From CAVROP01 sp050012175 (GTDB lineage Bacteria; Acidobacteriota; Terriglobia; UBA7540): a stretch of 64,000 nucleotides of DNA. This document shows positions 54,618-62,997 of the stretch, in pieces (positions within the stretch are counted from its first letter, which is position 1; each line of letters begins with the position of its first letter). The notes under the pieces were generated by a model. The model worked only from the letters and a program-made list of their open reading frames with translations, had not been told where the DNA came from and searched no databases. The position numbers were made by a program, and so were the translations under genes. Location of the stretch: the NCBI GenBank assembly GCA_050012175.1, contig JBEKHR010000017.1, positions 35,559-99,558 of the forward strand, read 5' to 3'.

Positions 54618-54794
54618 ATCGGGAGTTTTTCAGCACCCTGCTGGAAAAGCATCTGGAGACAGGACAAGGCTTTGGAGTCTTTGTGAAAACGCTGCTGGAG
54701 CCGCCCACCCGCTTTCACACAGCCTCTCTAGCCCCGCCGAAGAAGGAAAGGGTAAGGAGTGCAGATTCTTTTTCGCCACTCTTGGCGGCGGGCC

Positions 54795-54884
54795 CCCCCG
54801 ACGATGCGGGATGCGCTGCGGCCTGGCCGGGGCAAGCCCCGGCCCTACAAACCCGGCGCCGTAGCCCCCGACGATGCGGGATGC
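54795..54884. repeat. 20-bp direct repeat around a GC-rich hairpin
   Basis: CCCCCGACGATGCGGGATGC occurs at 54795-54814 and 54865-54884, exactly 70 bases apart. Between them GGCCGGGGC-AA-GCCCCGGCC (54825-54844) is a perfect 9-bp stem. Intergenic location and compact structure suggest a mobile or regulatory repeat family. Confidence 0.65.
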
Positions 54885-54934
54885 ATTCCACCCCGCTCTT
54901 CCTTTCCCCCGAAGAATTGTCTCCCCACAAGCTG

Positions 54935-55288
54935 CTAGACCCGAAGTGCGGGGGACGTTTCAAAAGCCTTTTGCTCAGTGCGAGCGATGATTTCGTTCTG
55001 CAGCGCTTCGGTCAAATCGCAGAAGTAGTCACTATAGCCGGCGACCCGCACGACGAGGTCGCGATATTTCTCCGGATTGGCCTGGGCGGCTCGCAAGGTA
55101 TCCGCCGTAACGACGTTGAATTGAATGTGGTGACCGTCCAGCTTGAAGTACGACCGGACCAGGTGGGCAAGGCTATCGAGGCCTTGCTTATCTTCCAGCA
55201 GCTTGGGTGTGAACTTCTGGTTCAGCAACGTTCCCCCGGTGCGGGCATGGTCCATCTTCGCGGCCGACTTCAGTACTGCCGTTGGCCC
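54935..55288 (-). pseudogene. C-terminal fragment of a glycyl-radical enzyme (pyruvate formate-lyase family)
   Basis: The minus strand encodes GPTAVLKSAAKMDHARTGGT, then HHIQFNVVTADTLRAAQANP, and the glycyl-radical motif VRVAGYSDYFCDLTEALQNE followed by IIARTEQ. The radical Gly is intact. Only the last 115 or so residues of about 780 are present; the Cys active-site part is missing and upstream sequence is unrelated. It could be a stand-alone radical-domain spare part as in GrcA, using the ATG of MDHARTGG, but there is no ribosome site and the sequence enters abruptly, so a deletion remnant is more likely. Confidence 0.75.
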
Positions 55289-55670
55289 ACCACCACGGAA
55301 TTCCCTTGCCGCGCCAAAGCTTCCAGGTTCCCCACAATCTCGTCGTGTACAATGCGAGATACAGTTCTGCCTGTCAAGAGACATTCTGCCCGTTTGCGGC
55401 ATCAGCCTCTCTGCTAAGCCACGTACATGCCAGAGTTGGCCAGGGCAACCATGTGGTTCACGGTCGGTCTCCTATATCGCACGGACGGATCTGTGCGGGG
55501 GTATCAGGCAACTGGTATCCCTACCCCAACCGGTTAAAAACTGTGAATCGGCGTTGAAATAAGCACATACCGGGCGTATTCTTTCCTGTGCATAAGGAGG
55601 CATTCTCTTACTCCAGGAGTTTACCTGTGGCTCTGTGGAATGAGGTGACGAATCAGCGTGGGGGGCGGTT

Positions 55671-57485
55671 ATGGGGAAGGTTCGACAGGTTGGTCTTATT
55701 GCTCTGGCCTTGGCAACCGCGGTAGTGGCTGGGGGTCACAAACAGCAGACGATCCCTTATCGCAACACGGCCCCCGGCGTGGCTTTCGTGGGGTCGAAGA
55801 CGTGCGAAGGCGCGGGCTGCCACGAGGAGGTCTGCCACAACTATTATCAAACGCCCCACGGAAGTTCCATGGGCCCCGCCAACGCTCCCTCCGAACTGGC
55901 GAAAGTCCCGGATCGGGTCGTGGTGTATGACCAGAAAGTGGATCGCTACTATCAGGTGGCCCGGATCGGCTCCGACCTTTTTCAAACTCAATACCAGCTT
56001 GATGCGAGCGGCAGCAAGATCTACACCTCCGCGCAGAAGCTTGAGTACAAAATCGGGGGGCACTTAACCGGCAACATCTATATCATCCGTTGGGGCCAAA
56101 ACCTTTTCCAGGCGCCGCTTTCCTACTACCTCAGACTTAAGGGGTGGGACCTGGCCCCGGGCTATCAAGCTGCACCTCGTCCCTTCAACCGACCCATAGC
56201 ACTCTGCCCTTACTGTCACAATGGCCAGCCGCAGGAGGTGCCGAACCGCGCGGGCGTGTACCGCGACCCTCCGTTCCGGTTCATGGAATATGGCATCAGT
56301 TGTGAAGTTTGTCACGGTCCGGGTGAGTTGCACCTCCAGGAATTCGGCAAGCATCCCAAACGGAAGTACGGAAAGCCGGATCCCACGATTGTCAACCCGG
56401 CAAGGCTTTCCCCCCGCCTGGCGGATGACGTCTGCCTGAAGTGCCACGAGGGCTGGAACGCACGCGTTTTACAGCCGGGCAAAAGCGAACTGGATTTCCG
56501 GCCTGGAACACCCCTCTACGAAACGGTGGCGTTGTTCAAGGTTCCCGTAAAGAAGGAGCAACGCGCGGAACTGGAGCGGCTGGAATCACTTCCTCCGGTC
56601 AAAGGGACCGTGTCCACCCCAATGTGGTTCAAGCACTCTCTGATGGCCATGAGCAGGTGTTTCCATGATAGCAATGGCCAATTGAGATGTATCACCTGCC
56701 ATGTTATTCACAACCCTCCTACTGCCGAGAACAAGGTGGCATATTATCGGGAGAAATGCTTTACCTGTCACACCAACCAGAGCTGCAAGCTCTCGCTCGC
56801 GGAGCGGTCGCGGCAGGAGCCGGCAAATGACTGCGCCGGCTGCCATATGCCGAGGAAGGGCGTGGCGGGCATCCCCCACTCGGAAGATACGAATCATCGC
56901 ATCGTGCGCCGAGCTGGGCAGCCGTACCCCGACTACGCTTTCGAGCAGAGCGACCCGGACCTGCCCGGCTTGGTGTGCGTCGACCGGCGAGGAGAGGATG
57001 CGACCAAGCCGATCCCCCCTCTCGTCAAGCTGCTGGCTTATAACGAAGTCATGCTCAGCACGAAATCTCCTGACGCAACCCGTCACTACCTCGAGCTTTT
57101 GGAGCAACTGCGGAAGTCCGCAACGGATGAACCCGCCGTGCTAGCCTGCCTGGGGCGGAAAGCCCTTTCTGACCGGGAAAACGAGCAAGCCATGCAGTAC
57201 TTGACACGTGCGGTGGAAAAAGGCGCAGACTACGAATCCACTTACCTCGACCTCAGCGAGGCGCTGACCAGATTGGGACGCGTGGAAGAATCCGCCAAGG
57301 TGCTCGAGCAGGGCGTCGCCGCGTGGCCTTTCTCCGCGGACCTGCTGCAGGCGCTGGTGTTGCGCTATATGAGTCTCGACCGGCTCCCGCAAGCGCGCGA
57401 AGCGCTGAAGCGATACGTGACGTTATTCCCGGAAGATTCCATCGGGCGCGAGGCCTTGGCGCGCAGCGAAGAGGGCGGCCCCTGA
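55671..57485 (+). CDS. Multihaem c-type cytochrome with C-terminal TPR domain
   Basis: A 604-residue secreted protein. A hydrophobic leader (VGLIALALATAVVAGG) precedes six CXXCH haem sites: CPYCH 179-183, CEVCH 211-215, CLKCH 255-259, CITCH 340-344, CFTCH 363-367 and CAGCH 388-392. There is also an atypical CEGAGCH at 45-51 (CX4CH) with another CH at 55-56. The order fits the cytochrome c554-like/DmsE families followed by TPRs (about 420-600, EQAMQYLTRAVEKGADYEST). It probably transfers electrons in the periplasm, on an unknown path. It stands alone; no oxidase or biogenesis gene is adjacent. Confidence 0.88.
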   Translation: MGKVRQVGLIALALATAVVAGGHKQQTIPYRNTAPGVAFVGSKTCEGAGCHEEVCHNYYQTPHGSSMGPANAPSELAKVPDRVVVYDQKVDRYYQVARIGSDLFQTQYQLDASGSKIYTSAQKLEYKIGGHLTGNIYIIRWGQNLFQAPLSYYLRLKGWDLAPGYQAAPRPFNRPIALCPYCHNGQPQEVPNRAGVYRDPPFRFMEYGISCEVCHGPGELHLQEFGKHPKRKYGKPDPTIVNPARLSPRLADDVCLKCHEGWNARVLQPGKSELDFRPGTPLYETVALFKVPVKKEQRAELERLESLPPVKGTVSTPMWFKHSLMAMSRCFHDSNGQLRCITCHVIHNPPTAENKVAYYREKCFTCHTNQSCKLSLAERSRQEPANDCAGCHMPRKGVAGIPHSEDTNHRIVRRAGQPYPDYAFEQSDPDLPGLVCVDRRGEDATKPIPPLVKLLAYNEVMLSTKSPDATRHYLELLEQLRKSATDEPAVLACLGRKALSDRENEQAMQYLTRAVEKGADYESTYLDLSEALTRLGRVEESAKVLEQGVAAWPFSADLLQALVLRYMSLDRLPQAREALKRYVTLFPEDSIGREALARSEEGGP

Positions 57486-58264
57486 GGCAAGACCGCGGCG
57501 CTTGACCCTCCGTAAGACAACCCCCTCGACCGACGCAGATCCCCACGCGAGCATCTTGAAATGACCCTGAGGATTGCACCACTTGAGTACCTCCACTATC
57601 TCGGCGTTGGAGCATTGTTGTTTGGCAGAAGGCGAATGAGATCCTGTCAAAAGCCGAAGCGGAGAATCGCGCCATGACAAAGGAAGAGCAAACCAAGTAT
57701 GACATACGCCTGTTTTTATTCTATAAATGGTAGTGTTCTCAATGCGCAGGAAGTTCTCCAAATCGAGTCGCCACAGTCTCATATATTCCTCCTCGCTAAC
57801 TCTTGTCCACGCTGACCCGCATGAAAACCTGTCCCGGTCGGCATAAGACGAAACTATGACTGACGAGCCGCAGCAACTGCCTACAATTCAGAGACTTCTG
57901 TACCATTACACATTTGCCTCCGGAATCTTATGCGGACCACTCGGTCCGGATAATCCTCCAGCTCTCGACTGGCAGAACCTGCTGCACACGGTCGAGACGC
58001 CTTGGAACCCCTCGACCGCCACAGTTCATTACGTATGTGTAAACCATTGTGGTCTTGACGTCCTAGTGCCTCAGCGGCTCCTGCACTGCTTGGGCGTCGG
58101 CTGGCCAGGGGGGGTCTCCGACCTCGCCGCTGGGGCCGCCAGCGTCCCGGAGCTCGCACGTGTTCCCGTCCCACAGAAAAAAGCCCAGATCGAAGCCTGC
58201 CGCAGGGTGGCACAGGGGCCACGAGATAGATGGTGAAACCGAGATGTGGGCTAACGACCAGATG
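57486..58264 (+). other. Gene-poor stretch with possible phage-capsid trace
   Basis: No complete gene is supported. At 57632-57733 the plus strand reads ANEILSKAEAENRAMTKEEQ and TKYD, resembling the N-terminal linker of HK97-type capsid proteins, but it is only about 30 codons. A frame at 57856-58236 (126 codons) has an erratic composition with strong antisense frames and I do not call it. The double-DDE element starts at 58265. Confidence 0.3.
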
Positions 58265-58299
58265 ATGAGCAGTAATTGCTAAGGAAAATGGGTAACACT
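58265..58299 (+). repeat. Left inverted repeat of the double-DDE element
   Basis: It shares the 17-base core GGAAAAyGGGTAACACT with the right end, differing at one base, plus a looser outer part with ATGAGC and AATTG. It lies 44 bases before the start codon of the first transposase gene, so it may also carry its promoter. Confidence 0.8.
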
Positions 58300-58342
58300 C
58301 CAAAGCCGAGGTTCCTGGAAGGGACCGAAAGGAGTGTTACCT

Positions 58343-60229
58343 ATGGAAGGCATCGACAAAGTTCAAGGCAAGAGGAAGAAGACCCGCCCCCCGAGGGGGG
58401 CGGCGCGACGGTCAAATTGTCCGCACGCTCACTCCCACCCGTTTGAGTTCCGGCGTAAAGCGGTGCAGTTATGTCTGGAGGAAAGCTTCCCCGTGGGGCG
58501 GGTGGCCCGCGAAATGGGCGTGGGCCAAAGCACCTTGTCCAAGTGGGTGAGGCTGTACCGTGACCAGGGCGAAGCGGGCTTGCAGTCCAAGTCGGCAGGT
58601 CCGAGCCGCCCGCGGCCGAAAGTTGCGGCGGCGGTGAAGACGGAAGTCGTCGAACTCAAGCGTCGTCATCCCGACTTGGGCATTAAGAAGATCAGCCAGT
58701 TTCTGCGGCGCGTGTTGTTTCTGCCGGTGAGCCGAGAGACGGTTCGCCGGACGTTACATGAGCAGCAGTTGCTCAAAAAACCTAGGCGCAAGCCCCAGCG
58801 CAATCCACCCAAACCGCGCTTCTTCGAGCGGTCCACTCCCAACCAGATGTGGCAGACCGATATCTTTACCTTCCGTCTGGGAGGCAAGAACGCCTACCTC
58901 ATCGGCTTTATCGACGATCACTCCCGCTACGTGGTGGGGCTGGACGTGTTTCGCAGCCAGACGGCGGAGCACGTGTTGGAGGTATACCGCACGGCGATCG
59001 CGGAGTACGGTGTGCCCAAAGAAATGCTCTCCGATCAGGGCCGTCAGTACTCGAGTTGGCGCGGGACCACCCGCTTCGAGGCGGAGTTGCGCAAGGATCG
59101 GGTCCACCACATCAAAAGCCGGCCCCATCATCCTATGACCCTGGGGAAGATCGAACGCTTCTGGAAGACGATCTGGGAGGAGTTTCTGGTGCGCGCACAG
59201 TTCGACAGCTTCGAGTCCGCCCGCGAGCGGGTGCGGTTGTGGGTAAAGCACTACAACCACCAGCGGCCGCACCAGTCCCTGGAGGGGTTGTGTCCGGCCG
59301 ATCGGTTCTTTGTCATCGCCCAGGAACTGCGCCAGGTCATCGAGCGCGGCATCCAGGAGAACGTGTTGGAACTGGCGTTGCGAGGACAACCGCACAGTCC
59401 GTTCTACATGGTGGGGCGGATGGGCGAGCAGTCCGTGGTCATTCGTGCCGAGAAGGGTAAAGTGAAAATGCTCGTCGATGGCGAAGAACCGCCAGCGCAT
59501 CGGGAGGTAGTCTACAACCTGGAAGGAGGGACTCATGACCACCGAAATCAAAGCCAAGAAGGAACCTCTCCCTTACAATGCGCAGCAGCGAGCCCAAGCG
59601 GTTCTGTCGATCTGGACCGAGCGCCGTCGCCCCGGGGAAGTGTGTCAGGATCTGGGGATCAGTCCGGCGGTGCTCTCCCATTGGGAGAAGCGGGCGCTGG
59701 CGGCAATGCTCAAGGCGCTGGAGTCGCAGACGCGCCTGGAGCCGGGACCCGCCCTGAGTCCAAAACTGGAGCGGCTGCTGGCGCGCCAAGCCGTGCAGCA
59801 GAAGGAGCGGATGGCCAAGCTGGAGAAGCGGCTGGCCAAGCTGCAAGAACCGAAATCGCCACCGCCGACCAAGTAGACCATGCCCGAGTTACGGAAGGAT
59901 CCAGCGATGAACGATCCGAAACCCAGCGCTCAGCAGCAAACCTTGGCCCGGCAGCGGGCGCAACTGATCATGCAAGTGCAGAACGGGTTGGTGAGTGCCC
60001 AGGAAGCCGCCCGGCAACTGGGGATCTCCCGCAAGACCTATTACAAGTGGGAGCGCCGGGCCTTGGCGGCGATGGTCGAAGCGCTGGGCAATCGGGAACA
60101 GGGGCGCCCGCCGCGGCCCATCGACCCGGAGAAGGAGGCCCTCCAACGCCAGAGCCAGGAACTGCAGGCCCAGCTCCAGGTCATGGAGCAGACGGTGCGG
60201 ATCCGTCAGTTGTTGGAGCAGCCGGATAA
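58343..60229 (+). CDS. DDE transposase A (IS481-like HTH plus integrase core) with long overlapping tail
   Basis: The first about 390 residues are a normal transposase. A helix-turn-helix contains VGRVAREMGVGQSTLSKWVR, an inserted HTH-like helix set follows, then an integrase core with the Asp in MWQTDIFTFRL, the second Asp in MLSDQGRQYSS and the Glu in KIERFWKTIWEEF. The ATG at 58343 has AAAGGAG nine bases upstream. After THDHRNQ (about 59560) the frame stays open for about 220 more codons with a Gly/Ala/Pro-rich, non-protein-like composition, while two HTH genes run in another frame. The functional protein probably ends before that tail, or its stop was lost. Confidence 0.85.
   Translation: MEGIDKVQGKRKKTRPPRGAARRSNCPHAHSHPFEFRRKAVQLCLEESFPVGRVAREMGVGQSTLSKWVRLYRDQGEAGLQSKSAGPSRPRPKVAAAVKTEVVELKRRHPDLGIKKISQFLRRVLFLPVSRETVRRTLHEQQLLKKPRRKPQRNPPKPRFFERSTPNQMWQTDIFTFRLGGKNAYLIGFIDDHSRYVVGLDVFRSQTAEHVLEVYRTAIAEYGVPKEMLSDQGRQYSSWRGTTRFEAELRKDRVHHIKSRPHHPMTLGKIERFWKTIWEEFLVRAQFDSFESARERVRLWVKHYNHQRPHQSLEGLCPADRFFVIAQELRQVIERGIQENVLELALRGQPHSPFYMVGRMGEQSVVIRAEKGKVKMLVDGEEPPAHREVVYNLEGGTHDHRNQSQEGTSPLQCAAASPSGSVDLDRAPSPRGSVSGSGDQSGGALPLGEAGAGGNAQGAGVADAPGAGTRPESKTGAAAGAPSRAAEGADGQAGEAAGQAARTEIATADQVDHARVTEGSSDERSETQRSAANLGPAAGATDHASAERVGECPGSRPATGDLPQDLLQVGAPGLGGDGRSAGQSGTGAPAAAHRPGEGGPPTPEPGTAGPAPGHGADGADPSVVGAAG
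59535..59876 (+). CDS. Small helix-turn-helix protein of the element
   Basis: A 113-residue protein with a DNA-binding helix-turn-helix (GEVCQDLGISPAVLSHWEKR), then a leucine-rich coiled coil (VQQKERMAKLEKRLAKLQ). This is the plan of IS3-type OrfA subunits and multimerisation domains. GGAGG lies six bases before the ATG, so it is translated from its own site inside the tail of the preceding gene. It would bind the element ends or associate with one of the DDE proteins. Confidence 0.8.
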   Translation: MTTEIKAKKEPLPYNAQQRAQAVLSIWTERRRPGEVCQDLGISPAVLSHWEKRALAAMLKALESQTRLEPGPALSPKLERLLARQAVQQKERMAKLEKRLAKLQEPKSPPPTK

Positions 60230-60242
60230 AAAAAAAGAATGA
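59907..60242 (+). CDS. Second small helix-turn-helix protein (OrfA-like)
   Basis: A protein of about 111 residues with the HTH SAQEAARQLGISRKTYYKWE and a coiled coil (ALQRQSQELQAQLQVMEQTV). It shares its plan with the 113-residue protein before it but is not a close copy. GAAGGA lies eight bases before the ATG at 59907 (the frame opens at 59880). It ends PDKKKE over an A9 run, 10 bases before the start of the second DDE gene. The arrangement matches an IS3 OrfA followed by OrfB, with the A-run as a possible slippage site. Confidence 0.8.
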   Translation: MNDPKPSAQQQTLARQRAQLIMQVQNGLVSAQEAARQLGISRKTYYKWERRALAAMVEALGNREQGRPPRPIDPEKEALQRQSQELQAQLQVMEQTVRIRQLLEQPDKKKE

Positions 60243-60252
60243 GGCGGCCGAA

Positions 60253-61317
60253 ATGATTGTCACGACGCTGAGCAGACTGAAGCGACAGGTGCGCTGGCCG
60301 TACCAACGTATCTGCGAGTACCTCGTGTTGCCCTATGTGAACTTCCGGCGTTGGAAACACCGCATCGATCGGGGCCAGCCTGCCCTCTTCAAGCCGGGTC
60401 CTAAAAAGATGACGCCGTTGAACGTGGAGGAGTTGCACGTTCAACTGTGCTGCCTGCAGCATGGCCGCCAGCGCAGCCGGGGAGTCGGCAGGCTATATCG
60501 GCAGTACCAAGACCAGATCTCCCGTCGTGATCTGCAGGCGCTGACGGAGACGGTACGACGGGAGTCGGCCCAGCAACGCCAAGCCGAATTACGCCACATC
60601 ACCTGGCAGGTTCCCGGCCTGGTCTGGTCGCTGGATGACGCGGAGTTGGTCGGACTCCCCAGCCACAAACTGCATCTGCATCAAGTGCAGGACCTCGCCT
60701 CCCGTTATAAGTTCACGCCCTGGGTGGGAGAGCGGGTCCTGGGAGAAAGCGTGGCCGCTGGCTTAGAGCAACTGTTCTTGCGGCAGGGACCACCGCTGGT
60801 GCTCAAACGCGACCATGGTTCCAATCTCAATCATCAGGCTGTCGATGAGGTCTTGGCCCGTTATCGGGTGATCCCGCTGAACTCGCCACCCCATTATCCG
60901 CCTTACAACGGCGGGATGGAATGCGCGGTACGGGAAATGAAAATCCCGCTGGTGGAGAAGATCCTCGCCCGCGGCCCGCTCCCGGAGTCCCAGGTGCAAG
61001 TCTGGGCGGAAGTGTTGGCGCACGAACTGAACCATCGCTCCCGCCCCTGCCTGCACGGGCAAGTCGCCTGCAAGGTGTTTCACGATGCAAAGCCAGCCCT
61101 GAAAGTCTATACTCTCCGCAAGCGAAAGGAGACCTTCGATTGGATCAACGAACTGACCACGGCGCTTATCCAGGTCTTGCCGGTTCACACTCAAAGCCAA
61201 GCCGAAACAGCGCGGCGTCTTGCTGTGGAAACTTGGTTACAGAGAAACGGAGTGATCACCATCACTCAGAACCAAAAAGTGTTACCCGTTTTCCGCGAAC
61301 AATTCGCTCATAATTAG
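60253..61317 (+). CDS. DDE transposase B (second integrase-type transposase)
   Basis: A 354-residue protein that begins with a basic region (TTLSRLKRQVRWPYQRICEY). The integrase core has the first Asp in LVWSLDDAELVG, the second in VLKRDHGSNLNHQAVD (Asp in RDHGS where DNGS is usual), and the Glu in PYNGGMECAVREMK. It is unrelated in detail to transposase A of the same element. The first 25 residues could also be the continuation of the A-run fusion with the HTH gene upstream. The gene crosses the right inverted repeat, the stop at 61317 lying just outside it. Confidence 0.88.
   Translation: MIVTTLSRLKRQVRWPYQRICEYLVLPYVNFRRWKHRIDRGQPALFKPGPKKMTPLNVEELHVQLCCLQHGRQRSRGVGRLYRQYQDQISRRDLQALTETVRRESAQQRQAELRHITWQVPGLVWSLDDAELVGLPSHKLHLHQVQDLASRYKFTPWVGERVLGESVAAGLEQLFLRQGPPLVLKRDHGSNLNHQAVDEVLARYRVIPLNSPPHYPPYNGGMECAVREMKIPLVEKILARGPLPESQVQVWAEVLAHELNHRSRPCLHGQVACKVFHDAKPALKVYTLRKRKETFDWINELTTALIQVLPVHTQSQAETARRLAVETWLQRNGVITITQNQKVLPVFREQFAHN
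61278..61311 (-). repeat. Right inverted repeat of the double-DDE element
   Basis: On the minus strand it reads GGAAAACGGGTAACACT preceded by ATGAGCGAATTG. It pairs with 58265-58299 and lies inside the 3' end of the transposase B gene. From 61312 to 61578 no gene is supported. Confidence 0.8.
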
Positions 61318-61578
61318 GTTGCCCCCACAAATAAAGCGACGTATCTTGAACGAGCCCGCAGCCATTCTCTTCATTCTGAACTCGTCATCATAGTCATCCT
61401 GCCATGCTGACAACAGCACCGGCCTAAGGAATTCCCCAAGAAACCAAGGTGGTACACCGAGCACGGAGCCGCAGGCTTCACGCTGACGGTGAAATGTTGC
61501 CTCCGGACGATGGCAACGAAGCCCAAGGTCGAAAGGCGCGGACCTTTATGGGTCTATTCCAGAGTGACGAAGGTTCCT

Positions 61579-62499
61579 ATGGCAACTCAATCCGTTCCCA
61601 CTTTTCAGCAACTGAGCAGCTTGACGGCAGTGGCCAACCTTCGCCCCCGCTTGCCGGCGCGACCACGCCGACCCTTGACTCCTCCGATTTTGCGTCCCAG
61701 GAGAAGGCACGAGGGAAAAGCCCTCCAGGACAGGGAGAAGTTGTTGGTTGATATGCTTCCCTTGGTAAAGCGCGTGGCTCTGAAGATTCGCAAACGCCTG
61801 CCTGCCCATATGGAACTGGATGACCTTTTCTCCGACGGCGTGCTGGGACTGGTTGATGCGGTCACCAAGTTTGACGCGAGCAAGCGGGTGAGGTTGGAGA
61901 CCTACGCGAGGCACCGGATTCGCGGAAGTATTTTGGACGGGCTCCGCAGCGCGGATCCGGCCTCCCGCGATTTACGGCGCAAGAACCAAAGAATCCGAAA
62001 GCTCTATAACGAACTCGAGGTCAAGCTCGGTCGCTCCGTCATGGACGACGAGATGGCCGCGGGGCAGGGAATGAACCTGGCACAGTGGCACCGGGCGCTG
62101 AATGAGGTTCAGAGTGGGGGATTCGACGTCAGTGCGCGCACTCTTTCGGCGGGCCCGACCTCCAAGTTGGTCAGCCGACAGATTGAGCCAGCGTTTCTTC
62201 CGGGTGACGATCCCGATCCCTTTGATCTCTGCTACAGTTGCGAGCAGCGTGAGGTTCTGGGTCGCGCGCTTTCCAGCCTGCGGGAGCGTGACCGGCAAAT
62301 CGTCATGCTTCACCATCAGCAAGGCCTAACGATGAGGCAGGTTGCCGAGCTTATGAGCGTAGATGAATCGCGCATTTCGCAACTCCATTCGGCGGTTCTG
62401 GTCCGACTAAAGGCGAATATGGATTCCCTGCTACACCCAGGCCAAGCCGAATTCTCAGAAACCGCCACTCTGTCGACCGGGGCGGGCGCTGGGGCCTAA
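61579..62499 (+). CDS. FliA/WhiG-like alternative sigma factor
   Basis: A sigma-70-family factor of about 306 residues. Region 2 contains LLVDMLPLVKRVALKIRKRL, then MELDDLFSDGVLGLVDAVTK and the -10-binding stretch ETYARHRIRGSILDGLRSAD. Region 4 has LRERDRQIVMLHHQQGLTMR, then QVAELMSVDESRISQLHSAV as the -35 helix-turn-helix. This wording is that of the flagellar/sporulation group-3 sigma factors. The frame opens at 61489; the ATG at 61579 follows GAAGG. The N-terminus is basic and probably disordered. No flagellar gene is in view, and no anti-sigma factor is adjacent. Confidence 0.9.
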   Translation: MATQSVPTFQQLSSLTAVANLRPRLPARPRRPLTPPILRPRRRHEGKALQDREKLLVDMLPLVKRVALKIRKRLPAHMELDDLFSDGVLGLVDAVTKFDASKRVRLETYARHRIRGSILDGLRSADPASRDLRRKNQRIRKLYNELEVKLGRSVMDDEMAAGQGMNLAQWHRALNEVQSGGFDVSARTLSAGPTSKLVSRQIEPAFLPGDDPDPFDLCYSCEQREVLGRALSSLRERDRQIVMLHHQQGLTMRQVAELMSVDESRISQLHSAVLVRLKANMDSLLHPGQAEFSETATLSTGAGAGA

Positions 62500-62997
62500 T
62501 CAAGTTCGTGGGTGCACCCCAACGGAAAAGATCGCAAAAGTGGGAGCAGCCCTGGATGCGTCCCGAGTGCGTGGCTACAGGATGGCAAGTCGCTTGCCAA
62601 GTTTTTTTCGCCGGTCGATCTTTGTGAGAACCATGCGGGAACTGGCATCCGAGGAGTAACTCTTTCTTGCAATCAACTCAAACGCCGTGAGCTTTCAACT
62701 GTTTGCAGAGCAACTGATCTCTCTGAAGGCACTTCAGGTCAAAGCTGTTTGACAGTAAGAACGATCTGTTCTATGTAAATGGCAGGGGATTCCACGCAAA
62801 ACGCCGCGGTCGGTCGGCACCGCGGTGGCCCACCTAAATCCTAGAAGCACATGCCGGATTTGCAATGGCATGTCAAATCTCACGTTGAAGAACGAAGGCA
62901 CGTCTGCCCGGGCCACAGCGGACACGGAATAGTAATTCTACAGCCGCCAAAGGCTTGGCGAAGGCCTTGTACTCGGCAGATGGGGTGAAACGTGAAC
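62500..62997. other. Gene-poor stretch
   Basis: Nearly 500 bases between the sigma factor and the HTH gene. I see no coding frame, terminator stem or RNA that I can support. Confidence 0.5.

Larger units (their letters stand above)
58265..61311 (+). mobile_element. 3-kb insertion element with two DDE transposases and two HTH proteins
   Basis: The two ends match as an imperfect inverted repeat of about 35 bases. Left: ATGAGC, AATTG, then GGAAAATGGGTAACACT (58265-58299). Right, reversed: ATGAGC, GAATTG, GGAAAACGGGTAACACT (61278-61311). Between them are four plus-strand ORFs: a helix-turn-helix/DDE integrase, two small helix-turn-helix proteins and a second, different DDE integrase. The last two resemble an IS3-like OrfA/OrfB pair. 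No target duplication is evident at the flanks. I cannot assign the whole to a known IS family. Confidence 0.8.

Noticed and set aside
54527..55417. A 296-codon plus-strand frame over the intergenic repeats
   Set aside because: It runs over palindromic repeats and opposite the glycyl-radical fragment; composition is not protein-like.
57856..58236. A 126-codon plus-strand frame before the double-DDE element
   Set aside because: Erratic composition, no motif, strong competing antisense frame and no ribosome site.
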